DNA of 64,000 bases, from positions 62,001 to 126,000 of the forward strand of contig NZ_AUAW01000007.1 in assembly GCF_000428925.1 (NCBI RefSeq), read 5' to 3'. The position numbers and the translations under genes were made by a program. Of this stretch, positions 37,209 through 45,809 are shown one piece after another (the first letter of the stretch is position 1; each line of letters opens with the position of its first letter). The DNA comes from Furfurilactobacillus rossiae DSM 15814 (GTDB lineage: Bacteria; Bacillota; Bacilli; Lactobacillales; Lactobacillaceae). The notes below the pieces were generated by a model. The model was not told the DNA's origin. It saw nothing but the letters and a program-made list of their open reading frames with translations, and did no database searches.

Positions 37209-37637
37209 ATGGATATTCGTTCAGCAAATTTAGGAGATGTTACCGCCTTAATGTCACTTAATTCACGTGCCTTAGGTTATTCAACTGATAAGGCAACCAC
37301 CGGACAGGCCTTAAAACGCGTTCTCAAACAACACGACATTTTGTTGGTGGCTGAAGACCACCAGCACGTTGTCGGCTATGTACATGCCACCGCTTACCAA
37401 ACACTTTATTTCGCACCATTACTAAATATCCTTGGCTTAGCCGTGTTACCCGAAACTCAACATCAAGGCATCGGTCAAGAGCTCATGCAGCATCTTGAAC
37501 AACTAGGCAAACAGAATGGGTATGCTGGCATTCGTTTAAATTCAAGTACTAAGCGAATCGATGCCCATCAATTTTATGAGCACCTTGGTTACATCAGCAA
37601 CAAAACGCAAAAACGCTTCTTTAAGATCTTAAATTAA
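37209..37637 (+). CDS. GNAT family N-acetyltransferase
   Basis: 142 residues with the GNAT acetyl-CoA motif VLPETQHQGIGQELMQHLEQ (about 80-100) and the late motif LNSSTKRIDAHQFYEHLGY. Substrate unknown. CAAGGAGTCTTTCACT-ATG fixes the start. No operon partner: the next plus-strand gene is 520 bp away, beyond a structured repeat. Confidence 0.9.
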   Translation: MDIRSANLGDVTALMSLNSRALGYSTDKATTGQALKRVLKQHDILLVAEDHQHVVGYVHATAYQTLYFAPLLNILGLAVLPETQHQGIGQELMQHLEQLGKQNGYAGIRLNSSTKRIDAHQFYEHLGYISNKTQKRFFKILN

Positions 37638-37778
37638 TGCATTTGGTACGTTGCTCGTTACGTTTGTTAATTATCATAAATGGATGGAGCAATTTGTTGG
37701 CAGTTTCAGTTGATTACGATTAGTTTATTCATAACTAAAGGCTCTAGTATTGCTATTGAAGTGACACCTGCCGCTACG

Positions 37779-37806
37779 CCGAACTCTGTCTCTGTTCGGC
37801 TGCACT
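37779..37806 (-). repeat. Remnant of a type-2 structured repeat 5' end
   Basis: The plus strand here, CCGAACTCTGTCTCTG followed by TTCGGCTGCACTC, matches the 5' tip of copy 12 (CTGAACTCTGCCTCTG, then GTCGACTCCACTC) at most positions, but the rest of the element is absent. It lies 64 bp left of copy 10, the usual distance of a head-to-head partner. Confidence 0.5.
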
Positions 37807-37870
37807 CTGTAACATTTAGCTGTTTACTGGTAGCTTACAGAACCAGCTGATGAAGCAAAAAAAGCTACAT

Positions 37871-38065
37871 CAGCTGGAGGGCGTCAACATTGATACCGAA
37901 CCGTGAAAGTGGTGTTAATTCGAGAGAACTATTCGAATTTACACCACGGACGAGCGCAAAGACTCGGCTCCTCACGAGGCTTTGCGGCGAGGTGAGAAAC
38001 TCCGGTTTTCAGGAGGTTTGAACCGGTCCCACGGCGAGCGTGTCAATGTTGACAACCGCAAGCGG
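37871..38065 (+). repeat. Structured repeat element, copy 10 (type 1)
   Basis: Closing stem GTCAACATTGA/TCAATGTTGAC with CCGTG/CACGG inside; hairpin 2 GTGGTGTTAATTCGA/TCGAATTTACACCAC; hairpin 3 CGCAAAGACTC/GAGGCTTTGCG; hairpin 4 CTCC/GGAG; tail GAACCGGTCCCACGG; end hairpin CCGCAAGCGG. It sits 92 bp before the ABC exporter start, on the same strand. Left partner reduced to a remnant. Confidence 0.9.
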
Positions 38066-38157
38066 CATACAATCGGCATATCTAAAACAATATCCATCAC
38101 AGACAATGTTTGGCACACTGACAGCCTTTAGTTGATGATCATTCTGGAGGTGTCCAC

Positions 38158-39930
38158 ATGGCACAGTCAACGGAAAAAGTCACACTCAGCAACATGTTCA
38201 GGTTCGTCTTCGGCCAGGTTCTCAACCGAAAATGGCTGTTGATCCTAAACATCGTCGCGCTGACAGTTATTTCATTATTGGAATTCGTCATCCCCCAATA
38301 CACGCAATACATCATTGACCACGTGATCCCCAAGCATGACATTGGCCTCCTGACCAAAGTGGTTCTCGGCTTATTGGCAACAGCAATCGTCCTTGGGGTA
38401 TTGTCGTATGTATCAACGTATTACATGGGTGTCATGAGCCAAGGCGCAATCACAAACTTGCGTACCGAACTTTATCAGTCCACCCTCCAGCTAGACACCC
38501 AATTTTTTGAATCTAGTAAAACCGGTGATCTAATGGTGCGTTTGACTAGCGACATTAACAATCTGCAAAGCTTAATTTCAGCAAACATGTTGTCGATGAT
38601 TGGCAGCATTATCACCTTTATTTTCGTTTGGATTTATATTTTTATTCTCAATTGGCAAATGGCAATTGCCATCACAATAACCTTTCCCTTTATGTTTTTG
38701 ATCTACCGTATTTTTCGTAATCGCATCCACAACGCGTTTCGGGCTGCCCGTGCTTCACAAGCGCAGATGTCGAATCAAATGCAGAATACGTTGACGCAAA
38801 TCGATCTCATCAAAAGCTACACCAATGAAGAATTTGAGGAGCAACGGTTTGGCATGTTTGCGAACCAAAACAAGCAAGACATGATTCGGGCGACGCAAAA
38901 CCAAGCCCTCTTTTCACCGCTCATTGATTTTGTGAATTATCTGGGCACCGCCATCATCCTCGCATTTGGTGCTTACTTTGTTATTCATCATCAATTAACA
39001 GTGGGACAACTTGTTGCTTACTTAGCATACATTGGCATGCTTCAGGGCCCGATTCGCGCTTTCACCCAAATCCTGAATCAACTACAGCAATCGTTAGTTT
39101 CTTATGGTCGTGTGATGGACATCATGGCGTTGCGGCCAATCATTGTCGATCAGCCAAACGCGGTGCCGTTCCCAACAATGTCTACAGGCGTGCAACTGAA
39201 AGATGTTTCATTTACCTATCCAGAGTCAGACCGACCAAGCACTGGTACGATACCGGCCGCCGTCAGTCATGTCAGTTTCAATATTCCGTTTGGCAAAACG
39301 ACGGCGCTTGTTGGCCACTCTGGTTCGGGAAAAACGACCCTGACAAAGTTGATTGACCATCTATACAACCTTGATGCTGGTGACATTTTATTCGATGGCC
39401 GTCCTATTAGCCAAATTCAGTTACAGTCACTGCGCGAAAATATTGCCATCGTTTCCCAAGACATCTACATGCTGGATGGCAGCATTCGCGATAACGTCCG
39501 CTACGGCCGCAGCAATGCCACCGATGATGAAATTTGGCAAGTGATTGAAATGGCCGACATTGCAGACTTCGTTCATGGTCTCCCACAGGGACTGGACACA
39601 CAGATTGGCGAACGTGGTGTCAAATTGTCTGGCGGTCAAAAGCAGCGTTTGTCGATTGCCCGCGCTTTGTTGAAAAATGCGCAACTCGTCATTTTGGACG
39701 AAGCCACAGCCAGTTTGGACAACGAATCTGAAAAGACGATTCAACATGCGCTTGAAAATTTGATGCAATCACGAACTTCTCTCGTTATCGCCCACCGACT
39801 TTCAACCATCCACAACGCGGACCAGATTATCGTGATGGATCATGGTCAGGTGGTGGAACGAGGCACACATACCGAGCTACTGGTAGCAAACGGTCCTTAC
39901 GCCAAGCTTTACAATGCACAGTTCAATTGA
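38158..39930 (+). CDS. ABC exporter half-transporter (permease plus ATPase)
   Basis: 590 residues: a six-span exporter membrane domain (1-310) followed by a nucleotide-binding domain with Walker A LVGHSGSGKTTLTKLI, signature LSGGQKQRLSIARALL, Walker B LVILDEATASLDNESE and the H-loop IAHRLST. Such half-transporters work as homodimers, or as heterodimers when a second half gene is adjacent; none is here, so a homodimer is likely. Substrate unknown (drug, lipid or peptide). Start from TCTGGAGGTGTCCAC-ATG. Confidence 0.93.
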   Translation: MAQSTEKVTLSNMFRFVFGQVLNRKWLLILNIVALTVISLLEFVIPQYTQYIIDHVIPKHDIGLLTKVVLGLLATAIVLGVLSYVSTYYMGVMSQGAITNLRTELYQSTLQLDTQFFESSKTGDLMVRLTSDINNLQSLISANMLSMIGSIITFIFVWIYIFILNWQMAIAITITFPFMFLIYRIFRNRIHNAFRAARASQAQMSNQMQNTLTQIDLIKSYTNEEFEEQRFGMFANQNKQDMIRATQNQALFSPLIDFVNYLGTAIILAFGAYFVIHHQLTVGQLVAYLAYIGMLQGPIRAFTQILNQLQQSLVSYGRVMDIMALRPIIVDQPNAVPFPTMSTGVQLKDVSFTYPESDRPSTGTIPAAVSHVSFNIPFGKTTALVGHSGSGKTTLTKLIDHLYNLDAGDILFDGRPISQIQLQSLRENIAIVSQDIYMLDGSIRDNVRYGRSNATDDEIWQVIEMADIADFVHGLPQGLDTQIGERGVKLSGGQKQRLSIARALLKNAQLVILDEATASLDNESEKTIQHALENLMQSRTSLVIAHRLSTIHNADQIIVMDHGQVVERGTHTELLVANGPYAKLYNAQFN

Positions 39931-39957
39931 TTCTGTTAGTTATGTCAAACGACAGCA

Positions 39958-40013
39958 AAAAAGACTCCGATAAGAATTCCTCAACGCCATGAGAAATTCT
40001 ATCTGAGTCTTTT
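39958..40013. terminator. Bidirectional terminator between convergent genes
   Basis: AAAAGACTC and GAGTCTTTT arms with an inner AGAATT pairing; A and T runs on both sides. Confidence 0.8.
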
Positions 40014-40028
40014 TATTTGGATAAAACT

Positions 40029-41141
40029 TTATTTGCTAGCGTGATGTTCCTGATAGTAACGACTGTATGCGTCGACACCCTTCATCGCCTCGACAACATC
40101 GGCCGCTTCAACGGTAAATGGCATCTGCACCATGGTATCGTTTGGTGCCGTAGAGAGTTGACCAACCTGCATCAATTCCTCGTCACTGACATCTGGAATC
40201 TTCAAATCGGCAAACGTGGTTGGCAGACCCAATTCAAGGTCAAACTTCAAGAATTTATCAAACCGTTCCTGATTGGCACCTTCGAGATAAAGTTGCGTTA
40301 ATGTCCCAAACGCAACCTTTTCGCCGTGAGTTAAATCATGAATTGGACCATTTAAGGCAGTCAAACCATTGTGAATGGCGTGTGCCGCTGCCAAACCGCC
40401 ACTTTCAAAACCGACGCCACTCATCAGTGTGTTGGCCTCAACGATTTTTTCTAGTGCTTTGGAAGCCGCATGATTATCAACTGAGGCAACAGCCTGCGTG
40501 CCATAGGCAAACAGTGTTTCCTCACACTTGGATGCAATCGCGTTACCGACCATTGTTTGTTTGGCACCCAACATCGTGCTACCAGCGCCACGCGCTACCG
40601 CCTGTGCTTCGACATTAGTTGCCAGTGCATCAGCAATACCAGACGTCAGCATCCGTACCGGTGCATTGGCGATAATTTTGGTATCGACGAGCACTAAATC
40701 AGGATTCTGCGCATAAAACCGGTAGGCGGAAAAGGTGCCCTCATCGGTATACAACACGGAGAGTCGTGAACAAGGTGCATCGGTCGAAGCCAACGTCGGC
40801 AAGATGGCAACTTTAACGCGGAGATTATCAGCAATTGCCTTAGCGCTGTCCAATGCCTTCCCGCCACCAAGACCGATAACTAGGTCGGCACCAAATTCTT
40901 TGCCAATTTCGGTTACTCGGTCAATTTCGCCAACTGACGATTCACCGTTAAACGGTACATATTCCACGTTGACGTCATTGTCTTTCAGGTAATCAACATA
41001 TTTCTGACCGGCAATTTTGTACGCCGTCGAGCCGGCCAATAACAACGCTTTGCGGCCCAAACGGGTAATGTATGAAGCACTATCAAATAACACATTTTTG
41101 CCCTGAACATACGTTGCAGGACTACCAAAAACACTCATCAT
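40029..41141 (-). CDS. gldA: Glycerol dehydrogenase (iron/zinc alcohol dehydrogenase family)
   Basis: 370 residues. NAD-binding GLGGGKALDSAKAIAD near residue 95, metal ligands in SGIADALATNVEAQA (Asp), GGLAAAHAIHNGLTAL (His) and LTHGEKVAFGTL (His). Length and spacing fit GldA, which oxidises glycerol to dihydroxyacetone with NAD+. The start at 41141 (MMSVFGSPATYVQG) is preceded by AAAGGAGTATACACATT. Single-gene unit; a small helical-protein gene lies just upstream. Confidence 0.92.
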   Translation of the reverse strand: MMSVFGSPATYVQGKNVLFDSASYITRLGRKALLLAGSTAYKIAGQKYVDYLKDNDVNVEYVPFNGESSVGEIDRVTEIGKEFGADLVIGLGGGKALDSAKAIADNLRVKVAILPTLASTDAPCSRLSVLYTDEGTFSAYRFYAQNPDLVLVDTKIIANAPVRMLTSGIADALATNVEAQAVARGAGSTMLGAKQTMVGNAIASKCEETLFAYGTQAVASVDNHAASKALEKIVEANTLMSGVGFESGGLAAAHAIHNGLTALNGPIHDLTHGEKVAFGTLTQLYLEGANQERFDKFLKFDLELGLPTTFADLKIPDVSDEELMQVGQLSTAPNDTMVQMPFTVEAADVVEAMKGVDAYSRYYQEHHASK

Positions 41142-41235
41142 AATGTGTATACTCCTTTGCGATTTACTTACAAAATCAGAATACACTTAATCTGTTGAGC
41201 CCTGCAACTTTGTCTAAAACAAACTCCCAAATGAC

Positions 41236-41595
41236 CTAAGCGACTGGATTGTCGACCTGTCGAACCTTCTCTAGCACCTCATCAAGCTGATTAACCGCGA
41301 CTTCATAATCTGGCATTTGGTTTTCACACTGCTCGTCGAATTGTTTCAAACCGCCGACCGCAAACGGATATTCGAATCGGTAAACGGCCTGATAAGCGCT
41401 AACAAAGTCCCTCCTCAGTTTGTCACTGTCAGTCCCATCAAATTGTAGTGCCAAATCAATCGTTCTGTAGTCGGTGTAAGCCAGTTCGAACTGAATAGCC
41501 CACGCCCGAATGAAATCGTGGCCTGCCTGAATATAAGTAAAATGATCGTTCGCCGTCGCCATTAAACGATTGGCTGAATCCTGAACATCTACCAT
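41236..41595 (-). CDS. Hypothetical helical protein
   Basis: 119 residues, mostly alpha-helical and acidic (LEKVRQVDNPVA end), no membrane span, family not recognised. AAGGAGAGCGACAAAC-ATG is a strong ribosome site. It is 53 bp after an isochorismatase-like gene on the same strand, so may be co-transcribed with it. Confidence 0.68.
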   Translation of the reverse strand: MVDVQDSANRLMATANDHFTYIQAGHDFIRAWAIQFELAYTDYRTIDLALQFDGTDSDKLRRDFVSAYQAVYRFEYPFAVGGLKQFDEQCENQMPDYEVAVNQLDEVLEKVRQVDNPVA

Positions 41596-41648
41596 GTTTG
41601 TCGCTCTCCTTACTATGAGTGATTTTCACCACTCTAACTAAACCATCA

Positions 41649-42269
41649 CTAACTTAATTTTAAAAATGCACCAATATCAACCAGACTTTGCGTAAATCCC
41701 GGAACCGTATCTGGTCGGTTCCAGTCACGTTGCAGTTCACAGGCTAATTGGGCAATTGTCACGGGTTGAGCACCCTTGGCAGTCATCCGAGCAATTGCCG
41801 TTTCATGAGCCACAGTTGATGTTCCACCAACCGCATCAACAACTGGAAACACATCATAGCCTTCCTTTAGTGCGTCCAATACTGGAAAGGTCAAACACGC
41901 TTCTGTCCACAGTGCCGCGATAATTATCTGATGTTTGCCCGTTGCCTTAATTGCCCGGTTAAAATCCACATCTTCCCAAGCGTTAATTGACGTTCGGTCA
42001 TAACTGGGCACGTTTGATAGCAATGCCTTCAATTGCGGAATTGTATCTTGGTTGCGTCCGGTTTTAACGTTAACAGTGGACAAGATTGTTGGAATTTTGA
42101 AGGCGTTAATCAACGATTGTGTCGCAACAATATTACGAATCAGCTGAGCGCGAGCCATCGAATTGACTGAATTAATTTGCGTTGGCTGAAAATCAATCAA
42201 CGCAAAAACACTGTTTTCTGGATTAAGTAATTCATCGTCAGTTGCAGAACGCTTTGCCATGCTTGTCAT
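41649..42269 (-). CDS. Isochorismatase-family cysteine hydrolase
   Basis: 206 residues. Catalytic Asp in FALIDFQPTQIN (about 25), catalytic Cys in ALWTEACLTFPVLDAL (about 125), and the conserved DAVGGTS turn. This subset acts on amides or isochorismate-like compounds; similar proteins in other bacteria are annotated YcaC-like hydrolases of unknown substrate. AGGAAAGAATGTCGAT precedes the ATG. Confidence 0.86.
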   Translation of the reverse strand: MTSMAKRSATDDELLNPENSVFALIDFQPTQINSVNSMARAQLIRNIVATQSLINAFKIPTILSTVNVKTGRNQDTIPQLKALLSNVPSYDRTSINAWEDVDFNRAIKATGKHQIIIAALWTEACLTFPVLDALKEGYDVFPVVDAVGGTSTVAHETAIARMTAKGAQPVTIAQLACELQRDWNRPDTVPGFTQSLVDIGAFLKLS

Positions 42270-42493
42270 ATCGACATTCTTCCTTTCATTCCTATGTTTG
42301 CAATCGATCAGTAGCCTAAAATTATAACTACTAACTGATTTAAAAAATAAGCCATTTAATGCGGATCAGCGAACATAACTGCTTGGTTGCTTTGGCAAGT
42401 TGGCTAACTTAATTAAATAGGTCTGGAAATGGTCAAAATGCGGCGTTGAGCGGTGGAAATGAGTGGCAAACTGAATTTTGTGGACCCTTCTTT

Positions 42494-42587
42494 ATAGCGA
42501 AAACGCGATCCTGCCGCCCAGAAGTCTGTGCATAACCTTCTTGTCCTTTTATATTGTCGCAAACGCGCTCACACCACCTAAAGTCTG
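42494..42587. repeat. 94-bp direct repeat, copy A
   Basis: One of two copies, 121 bp apart, that differ at a single base. It contains GCGAAAACGC and GCAAACGCG mini-hairpins and, on the minus strand, TTATGCACAG, the same tail motif as the second structured repeat family at 51.3-51.9 kb. Confidence 0.85.
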
Positions 42588-42614
42588 TTCGTTATTGGCG
42601 CTTTTTACTTTTAC

Positions 42615-42708
42615 ATAGCGAAAACGCGATCCTGCCGCCCAGAAGTCTGTGCATAACCTTCTTGTCCTTTTACATTGTCGCAAACGCGCTCACACCACCT
42701 AAAGTCTG
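42615..42708. repeat. 94-bp direct repeat, copy B
   Basis: Second copy, adjoining a full member of the second structured family at 42705-42800. The near-identity suggests a recent local duplication or strong constraint. Confidence 0.85.
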
Positions 42709-42800
42709 CGCACAACAAAAAATGAATATCGCACAAGCACAAATCGCTTGCACGATATTCATTTTACGTTGTTGCTCAACTTTACCCGGCGGTGTTCACG
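42705..42800 (-). repeat. Second structured repeat family, copy at 42.7 kb
   Basis: Minus-strand order: GGGTAAAGTTGAGCAACAACG, then a long hairpin AAAATGAATATCG/CGATATTCATTTT enclosing CAAGC/GCTTG, then TGCGCAGACTTTAGG. It lies just beyond the SDR gene stop, and the hairpin with a T-run could end that operon. Confidence 0.6.
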
Positions 42801-42802
42801 CT

Positions 42803-43546
42803 CTACGCCTGCTTCGTTGGATATATCGTAAATTCGTTGACGTTAACGTCTTCTGGCTGGTCAATGGCGAAGTTCACAACCCGGGCGATGGCATCAGGGT
42901 TAATCCCCACGGCATCGTATAAAGCGTCCATCCCCTTGCGTGCCGCTTTATCGGAAATCGTGTTCAACAACTCCGTATTAATCGCCGCTGGGTACAAGGT
43001 TGTCGTGCGAATGTTGGTGCCTTCACTAGCACTTTCCGTCCGAATCACTTCCATTAAGTTTCGAACAGCAAACTTAGTTGCACCATACACACCAGATCCA
43101 GGGAAACTCTTCAATCCGGCAACGGATGAGGTCGTAATGATGTGACCGCTTTTATTTGCTACAAAGTCTGGCATTACAGCGGCAACACCATTCAGCACGC
43201 CTTTGATGTTAATGTCGACCATGTCATTCCATTCTTGCGTGTGCAAGGCACTGATGGGCGACGTTGGCATAATTCCGGCATTATTGAAAATGACATCAAC
43301 ACCACCAAACGTGGTTTTAGCATATGCGACTAACGCTGCTACCTGTTCGGCATCCCGCACATCAACCGTTTGATACGCTGCTTGCCCGCCATCGGCTTTG
43401 ATATCAGCAACGAGTTTTTCCAAACGGTCTTTACGACGAGCACCAAGAACAACTTTTGCACCATTTTTGGCCAAAAGCTTAGCGGTTGCTTCACCAATCC
43501 CAGATGAAGCACCTGTAATAACAACAACTTTATTTTTAACTGTCAC
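42803..43546 (-). CDS. Short-chain dehydrogenase/reductase
   Basis: 247 residues, classical SDR length. Cofactor motif VVITGASSGIGEATAKLL at residues 8-25, NNAGIM near 90, catalytic Ser in ITTSSVAG and Tyr/Lys in YGATKFAVRN. ARRKDR after the second strand suggests NADP(H). The start is a GTG at 43546 after AAGGAGAATTCGA. Last gene of a three-gene operon (CMD, cupin, SDR) whose promoter carries a MerR-type palindrome; such operons respond to aldehydes or other electrophiles in related bacteria. Confidence 0.93.
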   Translation of the reverse strand: MTVKNKVVVITGASSGIGEATAKLLAKNGAKVVLGARRKDRLEKLVADIKADGGQAAYQTVDVRDAEQVAALVAYAKTTFGGVDVIFNNAGIMPTSPISALHTQEWNDMVDINIKGVLNGVAAVMPDFVANKSGHIITTSSVAGLKSFPGSGVYGATKFAVRNLMEVIRTESASEGTNIRTTTLYPAAINTELLNTISDKAARKGMDALYDAVGINPDAIARVVNFAIDQPEDVNVNEFTIYPTKQA

Positions 43547-43571
43547 TCGAATTCTCCTTTAAACTGACTAA

Positions 43572-43988
43572 CTAATCTTTTGACAATGCATCATACGCTG
43601 CGTCACTGATCGGTTCCAACCATTCAGACGTCCCCGTGGTGATTGCGACATGACTAAACCAGCTGTCTTTTGTCGCACCGTGCCAATGCTTAACACCATC
43701 GTGAATGGTAACCACATCGCCAGGGTGCAGTAGTTGTGCTGGTTTGCCATCCTCCTGATACCAACCTTCACCACCGGTAACAAGTAAAATCTGATAACCA
43801 TTGTGATGAATATGCCAATCATTGCGGCATCCTGGTTCAAATGTCACATTGCCAACATTCACATTGACATTATCGTCTGCACTAACCAAATTTTTTAAAT
43901 AGCTTTGACCGATAAAATACTGTGCATAGGCGTCGTTTTTATCACCTTGGCCAAAAACATTTTGTGTATCAAATTTTTCGTTTGCCAT
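43572..43988 (-). CDS. Cupin domain protein
   Basis: 138 residues. Cupin motif 1 NDWHIHHNGYQILLVTGGEG and motif 2 HPGDVVTIHDGVKHWHGA give the usual three His and one Glu/Gln metal site. Function unknown; frequently next to carboxymuconolactone-decarboxylase-like genes, as here. It overlaps the upstream gene's stop by one base and is 25 bp ahead of the SDR gene. Confidence 0.92.
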   Translation of the reverse strand: MANEKFDTQNVFGQGDKNDAYAQYFIGQSYLKNLVSADDNVNVNVGNVTFEPGCRNDWHIHHNGYQILLVTGGEGWYQEDGKPAQLLHPGDVVTIHDGVKHWHGATKDSWFSHVAITTGTSEWLEPISDAAYDALSKD

Positions 43989-44326
43989 TACTTATGTGTC
44001 TCCTCTTCATCTGACCAAATTTCCTTAGCGCGGTTAAATGCCGACCATGCCTTAGGCCACCCCGCGTAAAAGGCGAGGTGGGTAATTTCAGCAACAATCT
44101 CATCTTTTGTAATGCCGTTTTGTTTGCCAATTCGTAAATGAGCTTCCAATTGTTCTGTATTGCCGGCCGAAATAATGCTAGCAATCGTAATTAAGGAACG
44201 GTCATGAGCAGATAAAGCGTCTTCTTTGGACCAGACCTCGCCAAATAAAACATCATCATTTAAAGCAGCAAATTGTGGGGCAAAATCACCCAACTGTTTG
44301 CGACCTGCAGTTTGTTTTTTAGCCAT
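43988..44326 (-). CDS. Carboxymuconolactone decarboxylase family protein
   Basis: 112 residues of CMD/AhpD-like helical fold (DRSLITIASIISAGNTEQLE, HLRIGKQNGITKDEIVAEIT, FYAGWPKAWSAFNRA). The Cys-x-x-Cys pair of AhpD is absent, so it is not a peroxidase of that kind; closer to CMD-type proteins of unknown substrate. The start at 44326 follows GAGGAGGAACTTAAC. First gene of the MerR-controlled operon. Confidence 0.9.
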   Translation of the reverse strand: MAKKQTAGRKQLGDFAPQFAALNDDVLFGEVWSKEDALSAHDRSLITIASIISAGNTEQLEAHLRIGKQNGITKDEIVAEITHLAFYAGWPKAWSAFNRAKEIWSDEEETHK

Positions 44327-44383
44327 GTTAAGTTCCTCCTCGATTAAAAACATAATGATTAACGCGATTGAATTCATTAAAAC

Positions 44384-44403
44384 ACTTAAAGTACACTTTA
44401 AGT
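44384..44403. promoter_or_regulatory. MerR-type operator of the CMD-cupin-SDR operon
   Basis: ACTTAAAG and CTTTAAGT face each other across 4 bp in the promoter region. The same arrangement (AGTTAAAG/CTTTAACT) lies upstream of the MerR gene at 45271. Two matching sites at the two expected places make a regulator-target link likely. Confidence 0.72.
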
Positions 44404-44426
44404 AAAGCCCTAAATTTTATAAAAAT

Positions 44427-44473
44427 AAAAAAAGAGCGGCCTAACAGGTACATAACCTGCTAAGTCGCTTTAA
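44427..44473 (-). terminator. Intrinsic terminator of the MerR gene transcript
   Basis: Minus-strand AGCGACTTAGCAGGT and ACCTGTTAGGCCGCT arms followed by CTTTTTTT. It lies over 300 bp beyond the MerR stop, with copy 11 of the structured repeat in between. Confidence 0.7.
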
Positions 44474-44577
44474 ATCAAAATTATAGAAATTCAAAATGTC
44501 TACACTGCCTGAAACACTCGTTGCGGTATCACCCGAATTAATCGTTGTTCCGTTGATTATGAAGTCCCGACTATATT

Positions 44578-44777
44578 AGCTGGAGGGCGTCCCCATTGAT
44601 ACCGAACCGTGAAAGTATTGTTAATCCGGAATGCATCTTGCCGGATTTACAATACGGACGGTCGAAAAAAATCGGTTTCCCACGAGGCTTTGCGACGAGG
44701 TGAAAGACTCCGAACCTCAGGAGGCTGTTATGAAGTGACCCCACGGCAAGCGTGTCAATTGGGACAACCGCAAGCGG
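44578..44777 (+). repeat. Structured repeat element, copy 11 (type 1), unpaired
   Basis: Closing stem GTCCC/GGGAC with ATTGA/TCAAT and CCGTG/CACGG; hairpin 2 GTATTGTTAATCCGG/CCGGATTTACAATAC, where two pairs differ from other copies by compensating change; hairpin 4 CTCCGAACCTCAGGAG; end hairpin CCGCAAGCGG. The tail reads GTGACCCCACGG, the least conserved tail of the set. Lies on the antisense strand of the MerR 3' untranslated region. Confidence 0.86.
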
Positions 44778-44793
44778 CATTCACCGCTATCAT

Positions 44794-45237
44794 TTATTCT
44801 TCGTGATTCAAACTGGCAAGATAGTTGGCAAAACCTTCGCTATCGCTAATATGCCCGTCAACTTTTCCCTGATACCAATCTATCTTGTCGTTTAAAATTG
44901 TCATACTGTGCTGTAATTCCTCAAACTTCTGAAGGAAACCACGCCGCACATTCTTCAATAATTGCAACCGTTTAGTAATCGTCGCATCACCTTCGGCGCG
45001 CCAAGCCACATACTGTTTCAACTGTTCGATAGTCATTCCCGTTCCCTTTAAATGCAACAAGAATTTGATCCAGCTAGCATCTGCATCCGTATAATAACGT
45101 AACCCGTTGTCCGACCGATGTGGTTTGACCAAACCTTCCTTTTCATAATAACGAAGCGTTGGACCCGACAACCCGGTTTTAGCTGCAAATTCACCGATTC
45201 GATAGCGCTTTTCTGTTGCAACTGTCTTTGTCGCCAT
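44794..45237 (-). CDS. MerR family transcriptional regulator
   Basis: 147 residues. Winged helix (YRIGEFAAKTGLSGPTLRYY, EKEGLVKPHRSDNGLRYYT) and a long dimerisation helix; no Cys-rich metal site, so it resembles the AdhR-like group that answers reactive aldehydes rather than metals. It probably controls the CMD-cupin-SDR operon downstream and itself, through the palindromes at 44384 and 45271. The gene is 57 bp downstream of the distal edge of one of these sites. Confidence 0.9.
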   Translation of the reverse strand: MATKTVATEKRYRIGEFAAKTGLSGPTLRYYEKEGLVKPHRSDNGLRYYTDADASWIKFLLHLKGTGMTIEQLKQYVAWRAEGDATITKRLQLLKNVRRGFLQKFEELQHSMTILNDKIDWYQGKVDGHISDSEGFANYLASLNHEE

Positions 45238-45270
45238 TAACTTTCCCTCCTAGAGGCTGAGATTCACACT

Positions 45271-45290
45271 AGTTAAAGCTGACTTTAACT
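45271..45290. promoter_or_regulatory. MerR-type operator of the merR gene
   Basis: AGTTAAAG-CTGA-CTTTAACT, a perfect 8-bp inverted repeat 34 bp upstream of the MerR start. Compare ACTTAAAG-TACA-CTTTAAGT at 44384. Confidence 0.7.
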
Positions 45291-45328
45291 CATAGTCCAC
45301 AGTCTTGTCCACTATTGTGTCAAAACCA

Positions 45329-45652
45329 TTAGCCGTTGGCACCAAACAAGTTCAAAATCACGACGCCAACTAGAATGAAGCCAATCCCAATCACATTGGC
45401 CAAATTGACAGGTTCCTTCCAGAACAAAACGGCCACTAACGTTGACAACACAACGCCGATGCCGGCCCACAAAGCGTAAGCAATATTGAGATTGACTGTT
45501 TTCATGCACACTGCGAGAAAGTAAAAGCAGGTACCATATGCAATTAAAGCTCCTAAACTGGGCCATACTAATGTAAATCCAGAAGATGCCTTCAATAAAT
45601 TCGTGCCAATCAATTCACCAACAATGGCTAAAGCCAGATATACATACCCCAT
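45329..45652 (-). CDS. Small multidrug resistance (SMR) family efflux protein
   Basis: 107 residues, four membrane helices. The essential Glu is in LAIVGELIGTNLLKA (about residue 13), and the later signature AYALWAGIGVVLSTLVA matches EmrE/QacC-type proteins. Acts as an antiparallel dimer exchanging protons for cationic compounds. The start at 45652 follows GGGGTGGTCACA; the GTG nine bases upstream is less likely. It ends 39 bp before the MerR operator and is on the same strand, so the regulator could be read through from it. Confidence 0.92.
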   Translation of the reverse strand: MGYVYLALAIVGELIGTNLLKASSGFTLVWPSLGALIAYGTCFYFLAVCMKTVNLNIAYALWAGIGVVLSTLVAVLFWKEPVNLANVIGIGFILVGVVILNLFGANG

Positions 45653-45715
45653 TGTGACCACCCCATAAAATTTCTCTCGGTCTTCATCATGTCGCTAAAA
45701 AAAGCCTATGTAAAG

Positions 45716-45746
45716 CAAAAAGCCACCCGCAACGAGGGTGGCCTTC
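45716..45746 (-). terminator. Intrinsic terminator of the DUF1003 gene
   Basis: Minus-strand GGCCACCC/GGGTGGC hairpin followed by TTTTTG. Confidence 0.88.
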
Positions 45747-45809
45747 TGATAAATTTTTGGTCCGATTTAAGCATTAATCATTTGTGGTTTTGTCTTCCCA
45801 ATCATCACG

